A DNA stretch of 5,402 nucleotides, from the NCBI GenBank assembly GCA_018725455.1, contig QLUN01000070.1:1-5402 (forward strand), given 5' to 3'. This document shows positions 1 to 4,422 of the stretch, piece after piece. Made by a program: the position numbers and the translations under genes. The first letter of the stretch is position 1; each line of letters begins with the position of its first letter. The notes beneath the pieces are model-generated. The model was not told where the DNA came from and did no database searches. It saw only the letters and a program-made list of their open reading frames with translations. The DNA comes from Chloroflexota bacterium. GTDB taxonomy: Bacteria; Chloroflexota; Dehalococcoidia; SZUA-161; SpSt-899.

Positions 1-150
1 GCGCAGTTGGCGAGGTTGCTACCCCTGGATCAGGTCATCGTTCTGGGAGATCGCAAGATGCCGACGGGGGAGAATCAACTGGCCTGGCTGCGGCTGGGGG
101 TAGGTTACATTGGGCCAGTTACGATGCAAGGCCATCACCGCCAAACCTTG
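1..150 (+). pseudogene. Transposase-like remnant (DDE type, IS1634/IS4-like)
   Basis: The first ~48 residues of the open frame at the left edge do not resemble any ABC ATPase N-terminus. They read VIVLGDRKMPTGENQ, then an L-rich stretch and VGYIGPVT, followed by HHRQTLR. A hydrophobic strand ending in GDRKM/GDRGM, followed by a helix and GYI, is what surrounds the second catalytic Asp of IS1634/IS4-like DDE transposases; here the Asp would be D15, counting the TTG at 7 as residue 1. The frame is open to the window edge, so more of the element may lie upstream. The likeness fades by about position 150 and no transposase C-terminus follows, so this is a broken piece. The family call is from memory of the motif, without an alignment. 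No inverted repeat or target duplication could be identified. Confidence 0.5.
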
Positions 151-894
151 CGCCTGTACATCCATTCCAGCGCTCTGGCGAAGCGAGAAGCGAAGCGTCG
201 CCAGGATGAGATGGTTGGTTTGATCGGGCCGAATGGCGCCGGGAAGACGACGCTGATGCGGCTGATAACCGGCATACTCAAACCTACCTCGGGGACGGTG
301 AGGTTTAAGGGCGAGGACATCACCGGGCAGGCAATCGCCAAGATCGTCAATAAGGGGATTGCGCCAACATTCCAGGTGGTGAAGCCGTTTCGCCACCTGC
401 CGGTCGCCGCTAATGTCATGGTATCCTGCTTCTGCCCGAGGGCGAAGAGGAGGGGGGACTGGGTTAAAACAGTCGAGCTGAGGGCGCGTGATGCCCTTGA
501 ATTCTGCGGCATCGCTGATCTTGCCCTCGAACCCGCTTCGGTGTTATCCCATGGGGATCTGAAGCGCCTGGAGGTGGCCAGGGCAATTGCCACGGAGCCG
601 GAACTTCTTCTCCTCGATGAGCCATTTGGTGGGTTGAGCCCCGCTGAAACCGAGCTCGTGGGCAAGTTTTTGAGGAGGCTGCATAGGGGGGGTCGGTTCG
701 GGCGATTGCACAGCGAGGGTCCGGCCATGGTTATTGTGGAGCACAAGTTAGCCGATCTGATGAAGATCGTAGACCGGGTAATCGTGCTGAGCTTCGGTCG
801 GGTAATCGCTGAGGGCGCCCCTGACGAGGTGGTGAGGAACCCGGAGGTGATTGAAACCTACATCGGGAAGGAGGTGAGCTCTCTTGTATCTTGA
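7..894 (+). CDS. livG: LivG-type branched-chain amino acid ABC transporter ATPase, N-terminus replaced (chimeric ORF)
   Basis: From about residue 68 this is a LivG-family ATPase, which would energise import of branched-chain amino acids (or a related substrate) from the cytoplasmic face. Visible motifs, counted from TTG at 7: Walker A GPNGAGKTT 74-82, Q-loop TFQ 121-123, signature LSHGD 180-184, Walker B LLLDEP 201-206, and switch His in VEHK (H246). The C-terminal end (RNPEVIETYIGKE) is typical of LivG. LivG normally starts ~35-40 residues before Walker A, with a strand, an aromatic A-loop residue and GEIVGLIGPNG. Here everything before DEMVGLIGPNG is foreign: transposase-like sequence, then an Arg/Lys-rich linker over a repeat. 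ATG 211 (residue 69) is the first start inside the LivG body; a weak AGGA lies upstream, but starting there leaves almost nothing before the P-loop. The frame is open to the left edge, so a start upstream is also possible. There is also a ~9-residue insert at about 228-236. It may be a decayed gene or a domain-damaged ATPase; livF follows with an 11-nt overlap. Confidence 0.75.
   Translation: MARLLPLDQVIVLGDRKMPTGENQLAWLRLGVGYIGPVTMQGHHRQTLRLYIHSSALAKREAKRRQDEMVGLIGPNGAGKTTLMRLITGILKPTSGTVRFKGEDITGQAIAKIVNKGIAPTFQVVKPFRHLPVAANVMVSCFCPRAKRRGDWVKTVELRARDALEFCGIADLALEPASVLSHGDLKRLEVARAIATEPELLLLDEPFGGLSPAETELVGKFLRRLHRGGRFGRLHSEGPAMVIVEHKLADLMKIVDRVIVLSFGRVIAEGAPDEVVRNPEVIETYIGKEVSSLVS
175..204. 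repeat. Reverse-complement copy of the 16-nt repeat, with imperfect dyad
   Basis: Positions 189-204 are the reverse complement of CTGGCGACGCTTCGCT. This differs by one base from CTGGAGACGCTTCGCT, the unit (in one phase) of the tandem array at 5306-5360. To the left, CGCTCTGG (171-178) matches that array's unit junction on the plus strand. The ends 175-180 (CTGGCG) and 199-204 (CGCCAG) pair perfectly, and the interior pairs imperfectly, so a hairpin is possible. It lies between the transposase-like remnant and the first recognisable LivG residue and encodes the linker AKREAKRRQ. Confidence 0.6.
868..877 (+). promoter_or_regulatory. Ribosome binding site of livF
   Basis: AAGGAGGTGA is a near-perfect anti-16S match placed 6 nt before the TTG at 884. 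It decides that weak-looking start over later in-frame codons. It lies inside the 3' end of livG, so the two genes are likely translationally coupled. Confidence 0.8.
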
Positions 895-1633
895 GATAAA
901 GGATCTAACCGTCCTCTATGACCGGGCAATGGTATTGAATGGAGTGAGCTTGACGGCAGGCAAGAGGGAGTTCGTCAGTCTTGTTGGGCCGAATGGCGCC
1001 GGCAAGACCACGCTTCTGCGGACCATCGCCGGGCTGGTGAAGTGGGAAAAGGACACCCTGAAGGGGACCGTGGCGGGAAGGATAACCCTTGAAGGTAGCG
1101 TGAAATTTGATGGTGAGGAGATAATTAACTTACCCGCCCATGAGATAGCCAGGAGAGGGCTTATCCTCTGCCCGGAGAGGGGGAGGCCGTTTCGGGAAAT
1201 GACGGTTCTGGATAATTTAAGAGCCGGCGCCTTTATTTGTAAGGATAAAAAGGTGATAAAAGAGAACCTGGAGAGGGTTTATCACCTCTTCCCTCGTTTG
1301 AAAGAACGGGAAAAACAAATATCGGGGACGCTGTCCGGCGGGGAACGCTTCATGCTTACTATTGGCCGGGCAATGATGTCCCAACCCAGGTTCTTTTTGA
1401 TCGATGAACCCTCCACCGGGCTTGCTCCGAGGGTGAAAGGGGACTTGTTTGTCCGCATAAGGGAAATTTATGAGCAGGGAAGCACCATCCTGATGACGGA
1501 GCAGGATGTCAGCTTTGCCTTTGATTTGGCCAGCAGAAACTATGTTATGTCGAAGGGACATCTGGTGGGAGAGGGGACCGCTCAGGACCTGCTCGCCGAC
1601 GAATCCCTCAGAAAAATCTATTTAGGCCTGTAG
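884..1633 (+). CDS. livF: LivF-type branched-chain amino acid ABC transporter ATPase
   Basis: This is the second cytoplasmic ATPase of a Liv-type (HAAT) importer, expected to pair with LivG under the LivH/LivM permeases. It has 249 aa and is full length. Motifs: N-terminal strand YLEIKDLTVLYD, Walker A GPNGAGKTT 35-43, LCPERGRPFREMTVLDNL at about 95-112 in the Q-loop region (Glu in place of Gln, common in LivF), signature LSGGE 150-154, and Walker B FLIDEPSTGL 171-180. The switch-His position reads TEQD, which corresponds to the usual VEQN of LivF, so the missing His is normal for this family. About 14 extra residues (roughly 54-70) lie between the P-loop helix and the VKFDGEEI strand. The start is TTG 884, backed by a strong ribosome site, and it overlaps livG by 11 nt. 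Unlike livG, nothing here looks damaged. Confidence 0.9.
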   Translation: MYLEIKDLTVLYDRAMVLNGVSLTAGKREFVSLVGPNGAGKTTLLRTIAGLVKWEKDTLKGTVAGRITLEGSVKFDGEEIINLPAHEIARRGLILCPERGRPFREMTVLDNLRAGAFICKDKKVIKENLERVYHLFPRLKEREKQISGTLSGGERFMLTIGRAMMSQPRFFLIDEPSTGLAPRVKGDLFVRIREIYEQGSTILMTEQDVSFAFDLASRNYVMSKGHLVGEGTAQDLLADESLRKIYLGL

Positions 1634-1634
1634 T

Positions 1635-1684
1635 GGAGGTGCTTTAGCAATCACCACCTTCAAAGTGGAAACTGCCACACCTCC
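1635..1684 (+). other. Possible hairpin after livF
   Basis: GGAGGTG (1635-1641), starting two bases after the livF stop, can pair with CACCTCC (1678-1684). A smaller GTGG/CCAC pair (1665-1668 with 1675-1678) competes inside it. There is no T-run after the structure, so it does not qualify as a canonical intrinsic terminator; it could protect the livF 3' end or be chance. Confidence 0.25.
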
Positions 1685-1722
1685 CCTTCTGGTTCTTGAT
1701 CACCACTTTTAGACTGACAACA

Positions 1723-1740
1723 CCGAATTCACAAATTCGG
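1723..1740. other. Perfect 7-bp hairpin in the livF-DUF948 gap
   Basis: CCGAATT and AATTCGG are perfectly complementary around a CACA loop. It is followed by CGCAGG rather than a T-run, so it is not a typical terminator. The function is unknown. Confidence 0.4.
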
Positions 1741-1803
1741 CGCAGGAAGCCACCAGCCTTGTGCGGGTGGAGGAATGCGCCCCCTCCTTTCAAACAATAA
1801 TAC

Positions 1804-1832
1804 TTGCTTTTTCAAAGAAGGGGTGTCATTAT
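1804..1832 (+). promoter_or_regulatory. Possible weak promoter for the small membrane protein pair
   Basis: TTGCTT (1804-1809) and CATTAT (1827-1832) are separated by 17 nt, with 3/6 and 4/6 consensus matches. It is the best sigma-70-like pair seen in the 279-nt gap between livF and the gene at 1913, and it would give an ~75-nt leader containing the 1851-1873 hairpin. The match is weak. Confidence 0.25.
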
Positions 1833-1850
1833 AAGAGATGGCAGGGACAG

Positions 1851-1873
1851 GCTACCACCCTTGTGGTGGTAGC
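1851..1873 (+). promoter_or_regulatory. 9-bp leader hairpin upstream of the DUF948-like gene
   Basis: GCTACCACC (1851-1859) pairs perfectly with GGTGGTAGC (1865-1873) around a CTTGT loop. It ends 23 nt before the ribosome site AAGGAGGTG at 1897-1905. There is no T-run. The short GGTGG/CCACC words recur several times across 1651-1873, so alternative pairings are possible, for example with GGGTGG at 1765-1770. A leader regulatory role is inferred. Confidence 0.4.
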
Positions 1874-1912
1874 AGTTGACCACATGATATTGAGAGAAGG
1901 AGGTGCCATCTG

Positions 1913-2203
1913 ATGGAAATTGCCATGTTAAGGGATTGGGTTATAGTCGTCTTCGGCATTCTGGCAATCGGGGCGGTTGCTATTTCCGTCATCTTGTTAA
2001 TCATCGTCTATCGCAAGGTGACCCCTATCTTAGATGCCTCCAAGGAGGTTGTCTTCGACGTGCGTCGTACCTCATCGGTGGTCTCCAAGAGCGTGATCGG
2101 GTCGGTTGCCAGGGTAGAAGGTCTGGTGGCCGGCGTGCGCAAAGCAGCCGAAGTTATAGCTTCGCTGGGTAAGAAAGGAGGGAGAAAAAGTGGGAAACAA
2201 TAA
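1913..2203 (+). CDS. Small membrane-anchored protein, DUF948-like
   Basis: This is a 96-aa protein. A strongly hydrophobic segment at residues 8-33 (VIVVFGILAIG to ILLIIVY) is followed by a positive residue pair (RK) and a soluble helical tail rich in Val, Ala and Ser with regular hydrophobic spacing (about 36-84), ending in a basic cluster KKGGRKSGK. One N-terminal anchor plus an amphipathic tail fits the DUF948 family of Gram-positive and related bacteria, whose biochemical role is not established. The tail here is shorter than is common there. ATG 1913 is preceded by AAGGAGGTG with 7-nt spacing. The stop overlaps the start of the YtxH-like gene by 14 nt, so the two are probably made in step. 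Envelope or stress association is inferred from such pairings. Confidence 0.7.
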   Translation: MEIAMLRDWVIVVFGILAIGAVAISVILLIIVYRKVTPILDASKEVVFDVRRTSSVVSKSVIGSVARVEGLVAGVRKAAEVIASLGKKGGRKSGKQ

Positions 2204-2441
2204 CAAGGGAACGGGGTTCTTCACCGGCTTGGTCCTCTTCAAAGCTGGCTTTATCCTTGGGGGCATCATTGGGGCCGCTACCGTATATGTCCTCTCGCAG
2301 AAGAATGTGAGGGACACGTTAAAGGCCAAGGTGAAAGACGCAGTGACCCAGGTCAGAGAAAGCATACACGAGGCGATTGAAGAAGGCAGGGAAGCAGCGG
2401 CGCGAAAGGAAGCTGAACTCCGCGGCGATCAGGAAAGGTAA
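2190..2441 (+). CDS. YtxH-like small membrane protein
   Basis: This is an 83-aa protein starting at GTG 2190 with AAGGAGGGA at 2175-2183, about 6 nt upstream. After a polar start (GNNNKGT) comes a glycine-rich hydrophobic segment, residues 9-36 (GFFTGLVLF to GAATVYVL), then a charged helix. The GFxxGLxxG spacing followed by a run of small residues and a basic/acidic helix is the YtxH (general stress membrane protein) pattern. The usual AP-K-GxETR element after the membrane segment is replaced by SQKNVRDTL. The tail from about 41 to 83 is highly charged (many E, K, R) and should form a long helix or coiled coil. It is coupled to the DUF948-like gene by overlap, and the two anchors may act together at the cytoplasmic membrane. 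The molecular function is unknown. Confidence 0.75.
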   Translation: MGNNNKGTGFFTGLVLFKAGFILGGIIGAATVYVLSQKNVRDTLKAKVKDAVTQVRESIHEAIEEGREAAARKEAELRGDQER

Positions 2442-2456
2442 AGGAAATATTTGAAG

Positions 2457-2491
2457 CCTGCCAACAAGTGCTGAAAAGGCGTTGGGTCAGG
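2457..2491. terminator. Possible terminator hairpin between convergent genes
   Basis: CCTG-CCAAC (2457-2465) pairs with GTTGG (2481-2485) and CAGG (2488-2491), with a 2-nt bulge and a 15-nt loop. Read on the minus strand it is followed by an A/T-rich tract (CTTCAAATATTT), which could serve the trkA operon. On the plus strand no T-run follows. This is suggestive only. Confidence 0.3.
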
Positions 2492-2531
2492 GGAGAGGGG
2501 TTAATCCCCCCAATCCCTATCCCCAAGCCCG
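2483..2531. repeat. Degenerate heptad array with inversion, at the trkA 3' end
   Basis: The sequence falls into 7-nt units: TGGGTCA (2483), GGGGAGA (2490), GGGGTTA (2497), then ATCCCCC (2504), CAATCCC (2511), TATCCCC (2518), AAGCCCG (2525). The G-rich units switch to C-rich units exactly between 2503 and 2504. The minus-strand gene ends inside it (stop at 2501-2503), so its last residues (GDRDWGD) are written in repeat DNA. Confidence 0.5.
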
Positions 2532-3184
2532 GTTAGCGCTACCCGTAGCGCGTCCTCGTCCCCCGATCTGGTTACCGCCACTATCTGATCCCCCTCCTCC
2601 AGAATGGTGTCCGGGGAGGGAATCTGTGGGTTCTTATCCTTACCTATAATCAGAGAGACGAGGCTCTTCTCAGGCAAGCGGAAATCCCCCAGCCTCCTAC
2701 CCACCGTTGTTGAGCCGGGCAGGATTCTAACCTCTATCAGTGCAAGCTCCCTTCCCCGCAATTTGAGCAACGGGATCAGGCTGTGAGCGGGGAGTTCGCG
2801 CTCAATATGCGCCAGGATCAGCTCAGTATTCGAAACCGTAGTATCAATACCTAATTTCTCGAATAAGAGCTTGTGCCGCGGATCCTTGATGCGAGCAATC
2901 GTGCGCCGAACATTGAACTTGTGTTTCGCTACCTGACAGGCCACCAGATTATCTTCGTCGTCCCCGGTCACCGCGATCAGCATGTCAGCTCTACCGGTCC
3001 CCACCTCCTCCAGGGTGCGTGCTTCACAGCCATCCCCTCGCACGATCACTTCGCCCAGTTCTTCGGCGACAAACTCGGTGCGTCTACGCTCCTTTTCTAG
3101 AACCAGTACCTCGTGACCATCGCTCAACAGTATTTTGGCCAGGTAGTAGCCTACCTCACCCCCACCGACAACGACGATATACAC
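2501..3184 (-). CDS. trkA: TrkA/KtrA-like potassium uptake regulator (RCK_N + RCK_C)
   Basis: This is a 227-aa regulatory subunit of the RCK type. It would bind NAD(H) or ATP/ADP and gate a potassium channel or transporter (TrkH/KtrB type) from the cytoplasmic face. The Rossmann fold starts at once: YIVVVGGGEVGYYLA with GGGEVG at 7-12, acidic E30 ending the second strand (VLVLEKE), RGDG at 49-52, and TGDDEDN at about 73-79. RCK_C is at about 133-220, including the VGRRLGDFRLPEKSLV-like core. I place the start at GTG 3184 because GGAGG lies 5 nt upstream, one base after the TAG of the preceding gene; a TTG at 3196 would add four residues and has a poorer site. It follows the single-domain TrkA-N gene and uspA on the same strand. 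No transporter gene is visible, so the partner must be elsewhere. Confidence 0.85.
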   Translation of the reverse strand: MYIVVVGGGEVGYYLAKILLSDGHEVLVLEKERRRTEFVAEELGEVIVRGDGCEARTLEEVGTGRADMLIAVTGDDEDNLVACQVAKHKFNVRRTIARIKDPRHKLLFEKLGIDTTVSNTELILAHIERELPAHSLIPLLKLRGRELALIEVRILPGSTTVGRRLGDFRLPEKSLVSLIIGKDKNPQIPSPDTILEEGDQIVAVTRSGDEDALRVALTGLGDRDWGD

Positions 3185-3185
3185 C

Positions 3186-3584
3186 CTAACCTCCAATCAC
3201 TTCTCGTAGAAGCTGAGCCCCCACCTTCGTGGGGCTTATGGTCTCCAGCCCCAATTCCCGATACATCTCCTCCCTGATGGGGTCATAAATGCGGCAGATC
3301 CCCCGGGGCACATTGAAGATGTGCTTGGCGATCTGAGTAGCCATTACATTTCGGTTGTCGCCCTGGGTGACCGCAATGAAGACATCCGCCTCCTCAATGC
3401 CCGCTTTCCTGAGGGCATCCTCATCGGTTCCGCTGCCAATCAATGCTTTACCGGCGAAGTTCGGTGGAATGCGTCTGAAGCTATAGGGATCGGTATCCAG
3501 GATGGTAACCTTGTGCCCTTCGGCATCAAGTATCCCCGCCAGGCGGGCACCAACACGACCACAACCCATTATGATCACGTTCAT
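3186..3584 (-). CDS. Single-domain TrkA-N (RCK_N only) protein
   Basis: This is a 132-aa protein made of one nucleotide-binding RCK_N domain and nothing else. It has MNVIIMGCGRVGARLA with GCGRVG at 7-12, D30 at the end of strand 2 (VTILDTD; an acidic residue here usually holds the NAD(H)/adenosine ribose), GSGTDED 50-56, and AVTQGDNRN 71-79. There is no RCK_C, whereas classical KtrA/TrkA regulators carry one. The start is ATG 3584 with AGGAGG 4 nt upstream. The downstream two-domain TrkA begins 1 nt after this stop, so the pair is probably made together and could form a mixed ring; that is an inference. Alternatively it could regulate a separate transporter. The frame is clean, with no sign of a broken C-terminal half. 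Confidence 0.8.
   Translation of the reverse strand: MNVIIMGCGRVGARLAGILDAEGHKVTILDTDPYSFRRIPPNFAGKALIGSGTDEDALRKAGIEEADVFIAVTQGDNRNVMATQIAKHIFNVPRGICRIYDPIREEMYRELGLETISPTKVGAQLLREVIGG
3190..3194 (-). promoter_or_regulatory. Ribosome binding site deciding the GTG start of the full-length trkA
   Basis: GGAGG on the minus strand lies 5 nt before GTG 3184 and within the last codons of the upstream gene. It favours GTG 3184 over TTG 3196, which would place the site inside the coding region. Confidence 0.6.
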
Positions 3585-3608
3585 AACCCCTCCTAATAGC
3601 CTAGTTTA

Positions 3609-3657
3609 GCGTGTAGTGCAAAGCGTATAGAGTGTAGCCCTACTACCCCCTACCCGT
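3609..3657. repeat. Degenerate heptad array between uspA and trkA
   Basis: 7-nt units are GCGTGTA (3609), GTGCAAA (3616), GCGTATA (3623), GAGTGTA (3630), GCCCTAC (3637), TACCCCC (3644) and TACCCGT (3651). The GTGTA-type units give way to CCCTAC/TACCC units, roughly their inverse. The array covers the uspA stop (3643-3645) and its last few codons. Confidence 0.45.
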
Positions 3658-4095
3658 TGACGGCACTCTCAGCGAGACCGGCTCACGGATAAGAATGACA
3701 TGACAGGGAGCATTCTTGAGAACATAGGGGACTATATCTCCCAGGCTGAATTCGCCGAAGCGTGTCTTATAATCGAGGCCGATTATGATTAGATCAATGT
3801 GGCGCTCGGCGGCTTCGTTCACCAGGGCAGGCCCGACGGCACGTGCCTGAAGCAAGTCGGTGATAACCTCATAATCGCATTTTTCGGCGCAACACTCCGC
3901 TGCACCTAATGCCTCCTCTCCTCTATCGACCTCAGACTTAATCTCCACATCCAGGGATAAGGTTCGTTCTAACTGGATGACGTAGGTAACATATACCTTG
4001 CCTCTACTCCGCTTGGCCAACTGACAAGCAAGCTGAATAACCTCATCATCTACCCTGGTTCCATTTATCGGTACCAGAATCCTCTTGAATTCCAT
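3643..4095 (-). CDS. UspA-family universal stress protein
   Basis: This is a 150-aa single Usp domain. It starts MEFKRILVPINGTRVDDEVIQLACQLA, the usual first strand and helix, and ends with LIIIGLDYKTRFGEFSLGD followed by VLKNAPCHVILIRE, the last strand and helix of the fold. ATG 4095 is chosen because GAGG lies just upstream and the Usp fold begins immediately. An in-frame extension to 4149 exists, but it would be encoded by the repeat-rich leader. The ATP-binding signature G-x2-G-x9-G-S/T is degraded: G106 and G119 are present, but Tyr109 stands in for the middle Gly and Asp120 for Ser/Thr. Asn11 also replaces the usual Asp of the VPxDGS motif. So ATP binding is doubtful and it may belong with the non-nucleotide Usp proteins. 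It leads the trkA pair, which suggests a stress/potassium regulatory unit. Confidence 0.85.
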   Translation of the reverse strand: MEFKRILVPINGTRVDDEVIQLACQLAKRSRGKVYVTYVIQLERTLSLDVEIKSEVDRGEEALGAAECCAEKCDYEVITDLLQARAVGPALVNEAAERHIDLIIIGLDYKTRFGEFSLGDIVPYVLKNAPCHVILIREPVSLRVPSTGRG

Positions 4096-4103
4096 AACCC
4101 CTC

Positions 4104-4166
4104 GACTGGTAATTAGTAATTGGTGGTACCACAAATCACCATTCACCAATCACTCGTCATCATACC
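4104..4166. repeat. Inverted heptad array in the uspA leader
   Basis: 7-nt units are GACTGGT (4104), AATTAGT (4111), AATTGGT (4118), GGTACCA (4125), CAAATCA (4132), CCATTCA (4139), CCAATCA (4146), CTCGTCA (4153) and TCATACC (4160). The right-hand units reverse-complement to TGATTTG, TGAATGG and TGATTGG, matching the sense of the left-hand units. A perfect 10-nt palindrome GTGGTACCAC (4123-4132) sits near the flip, and ATTGGTG (4119-4125) can pair with CACCAAT (4144-4150). The transcript from the 4175 promoter would carry this as a structured leader. Confidence 0.5.
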
Positions 4167-4174
4167 CAGCGACT

Positions 4175-4203
4175 ATTATAGTCCTCTCACATAAAAACTG
4201 CAA
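4175..4203 (-). promoter_or_regulatory. Promoter of the uspA-trkA-trkA operon
   Basis: On the minus strand TTGCAG (4203-4198) and a perfect TATAAT (4180-4175) are 17 nt apart. The start would fall near 4168, leaving a leader of about 73 nt before ATG 4095. The -35 matches at 3/6, but the -10 and spacing are ideal for a housekeeping sigma factor. No other promoter was found before the two trkA genes, so they likely share it. Confidence 0.6.
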
Positions 4204-4223
4204 TAGGATAAAGACCGAAAGCC

Positions 4224-4253
4224 TTGAACCAATTTCAGCTCTTATGCTATAGT
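4224..4253 (+). promoter_or_regulatory. Extended -10 promoter of tRNA-Arg
   Basis: TTGAAC (4224-4229) and TATAGT (4248-4253) are 18 nt apart, and TGC directly precedes the -10, giving an extended TGn element. Transcription would start near 4260, just 4 nt before the tRNA. It is divergent from the uspA promoter, with only about 20 nt between their -35 boxes. Confidence 0.6.
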
Positions 4254-4263
4254 AAAGTGAGGT

Positions 4264-4337
4264 GTCCCTGTAGCTCAATAGGATAGAGCAACTGCCTTCT
4301 AAGCAGGAGGTTCCGAGTTCGAGTCTCGGCAGGGACG
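4264..4337 (+). tRNA. tRNA-Arg (anticodon UCU)
   Basis: A complete cloverleaf is visible. Acceptor GTCCCTG (4264-4270) pairs with CAGGGAC (4330-4336), with discriminator G 4337. D-arm GCTC/GAGC is 4273-4276 with 4286-4289. The anticodon loop CTTCTAA (4296-4302) carries TCT at 4298-4300, so it reads AGA/AGG. The variable loop is 4308-4312. The T-arm CCGAG/CTCGG encloses TTCGAGT (4313-4329). CCA is not encoded (CTG follows) and must be added enzymatically. The anticodon stem has four good pairs and an A·G mismatch at its outermost position (A4291 with G4307). It stands alone between two minus-strand genes. Confidence 0.95.
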
Positions 4338-4352
4338 CTGCTTATCGGACGC

Positions 4353-4422
4353 CATAGTCAGCAGTCGCTAGCCGGCAGTCCTGGGGGGTGGAGAGGGGGA
4401 CTATCGACTATCGACTGTCTCC
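4353..4422. repeat. Inverted heptad array at the DUF4350 gene 3' end
   Basis: 7-nt units are CATAGTC (4353), AGCAGTC (4360), GCTAGCC (4367) and GGCAGTC (4374); then, after a G-rich stretch, GACTATC (4399), GACTATC (4406) and GACTGTC (4413). The right-hand units reverse-complement to GATAGTC, GATAGTC and GACAGTC, so they are the same family of units inverted. The minus-strand gene runs through the whole array before stopping at 4358-4360, and the array starts 15 nt after the tRNA. Confidence 0.6.

Noticed and set aside
135..746. Long minus-strand open frame opposite livG
   Set aside because: It is antisense to clear ATPase motifs, is rich in Ser/Arg/Pro as expected of a shadow frame, and has no recognisable domain.
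937..1093. Extra segment in LivF (about residues 54-70) as a novel insertion
   Set aside because: Similar longer loops between the P-loop helix and the next strand occur in LivF-like proteins, and the gene otherwise looks intact, so it is probably a family variant.
1757..1790. GGGTGG followed by GCGCCCCC, recalling a T-box antiterminator motif
   Set aside because: The T-box core (AGGGTGGNACCGCG) is not present, there is no terminator with a T-run, and the downstream genes have no link to tRNA charging or amino acids.
2501..2512. GGGG-TTAAT-CCCC stem as a classical terminator between convergent genes
   Set aside because: It has only 4 bp and no T-run on either strand, and it is better explained as the centre of the inverted heptad array.
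4096..4149. N-terminal extension of UspA by 18 residues
   Set aside because: The extension is encoded by the repeat-rich leader, the Usp fold starts at ATG 4095, and that ATG has a ribosome site directly upstream.
4264..4337. Genomic island attachment site at the 3' end of tRNA-Arg
   Set aside because: No integrase gene and no second copy of the tRNA 3' end are seen in the window; a wider sequence would be needed.
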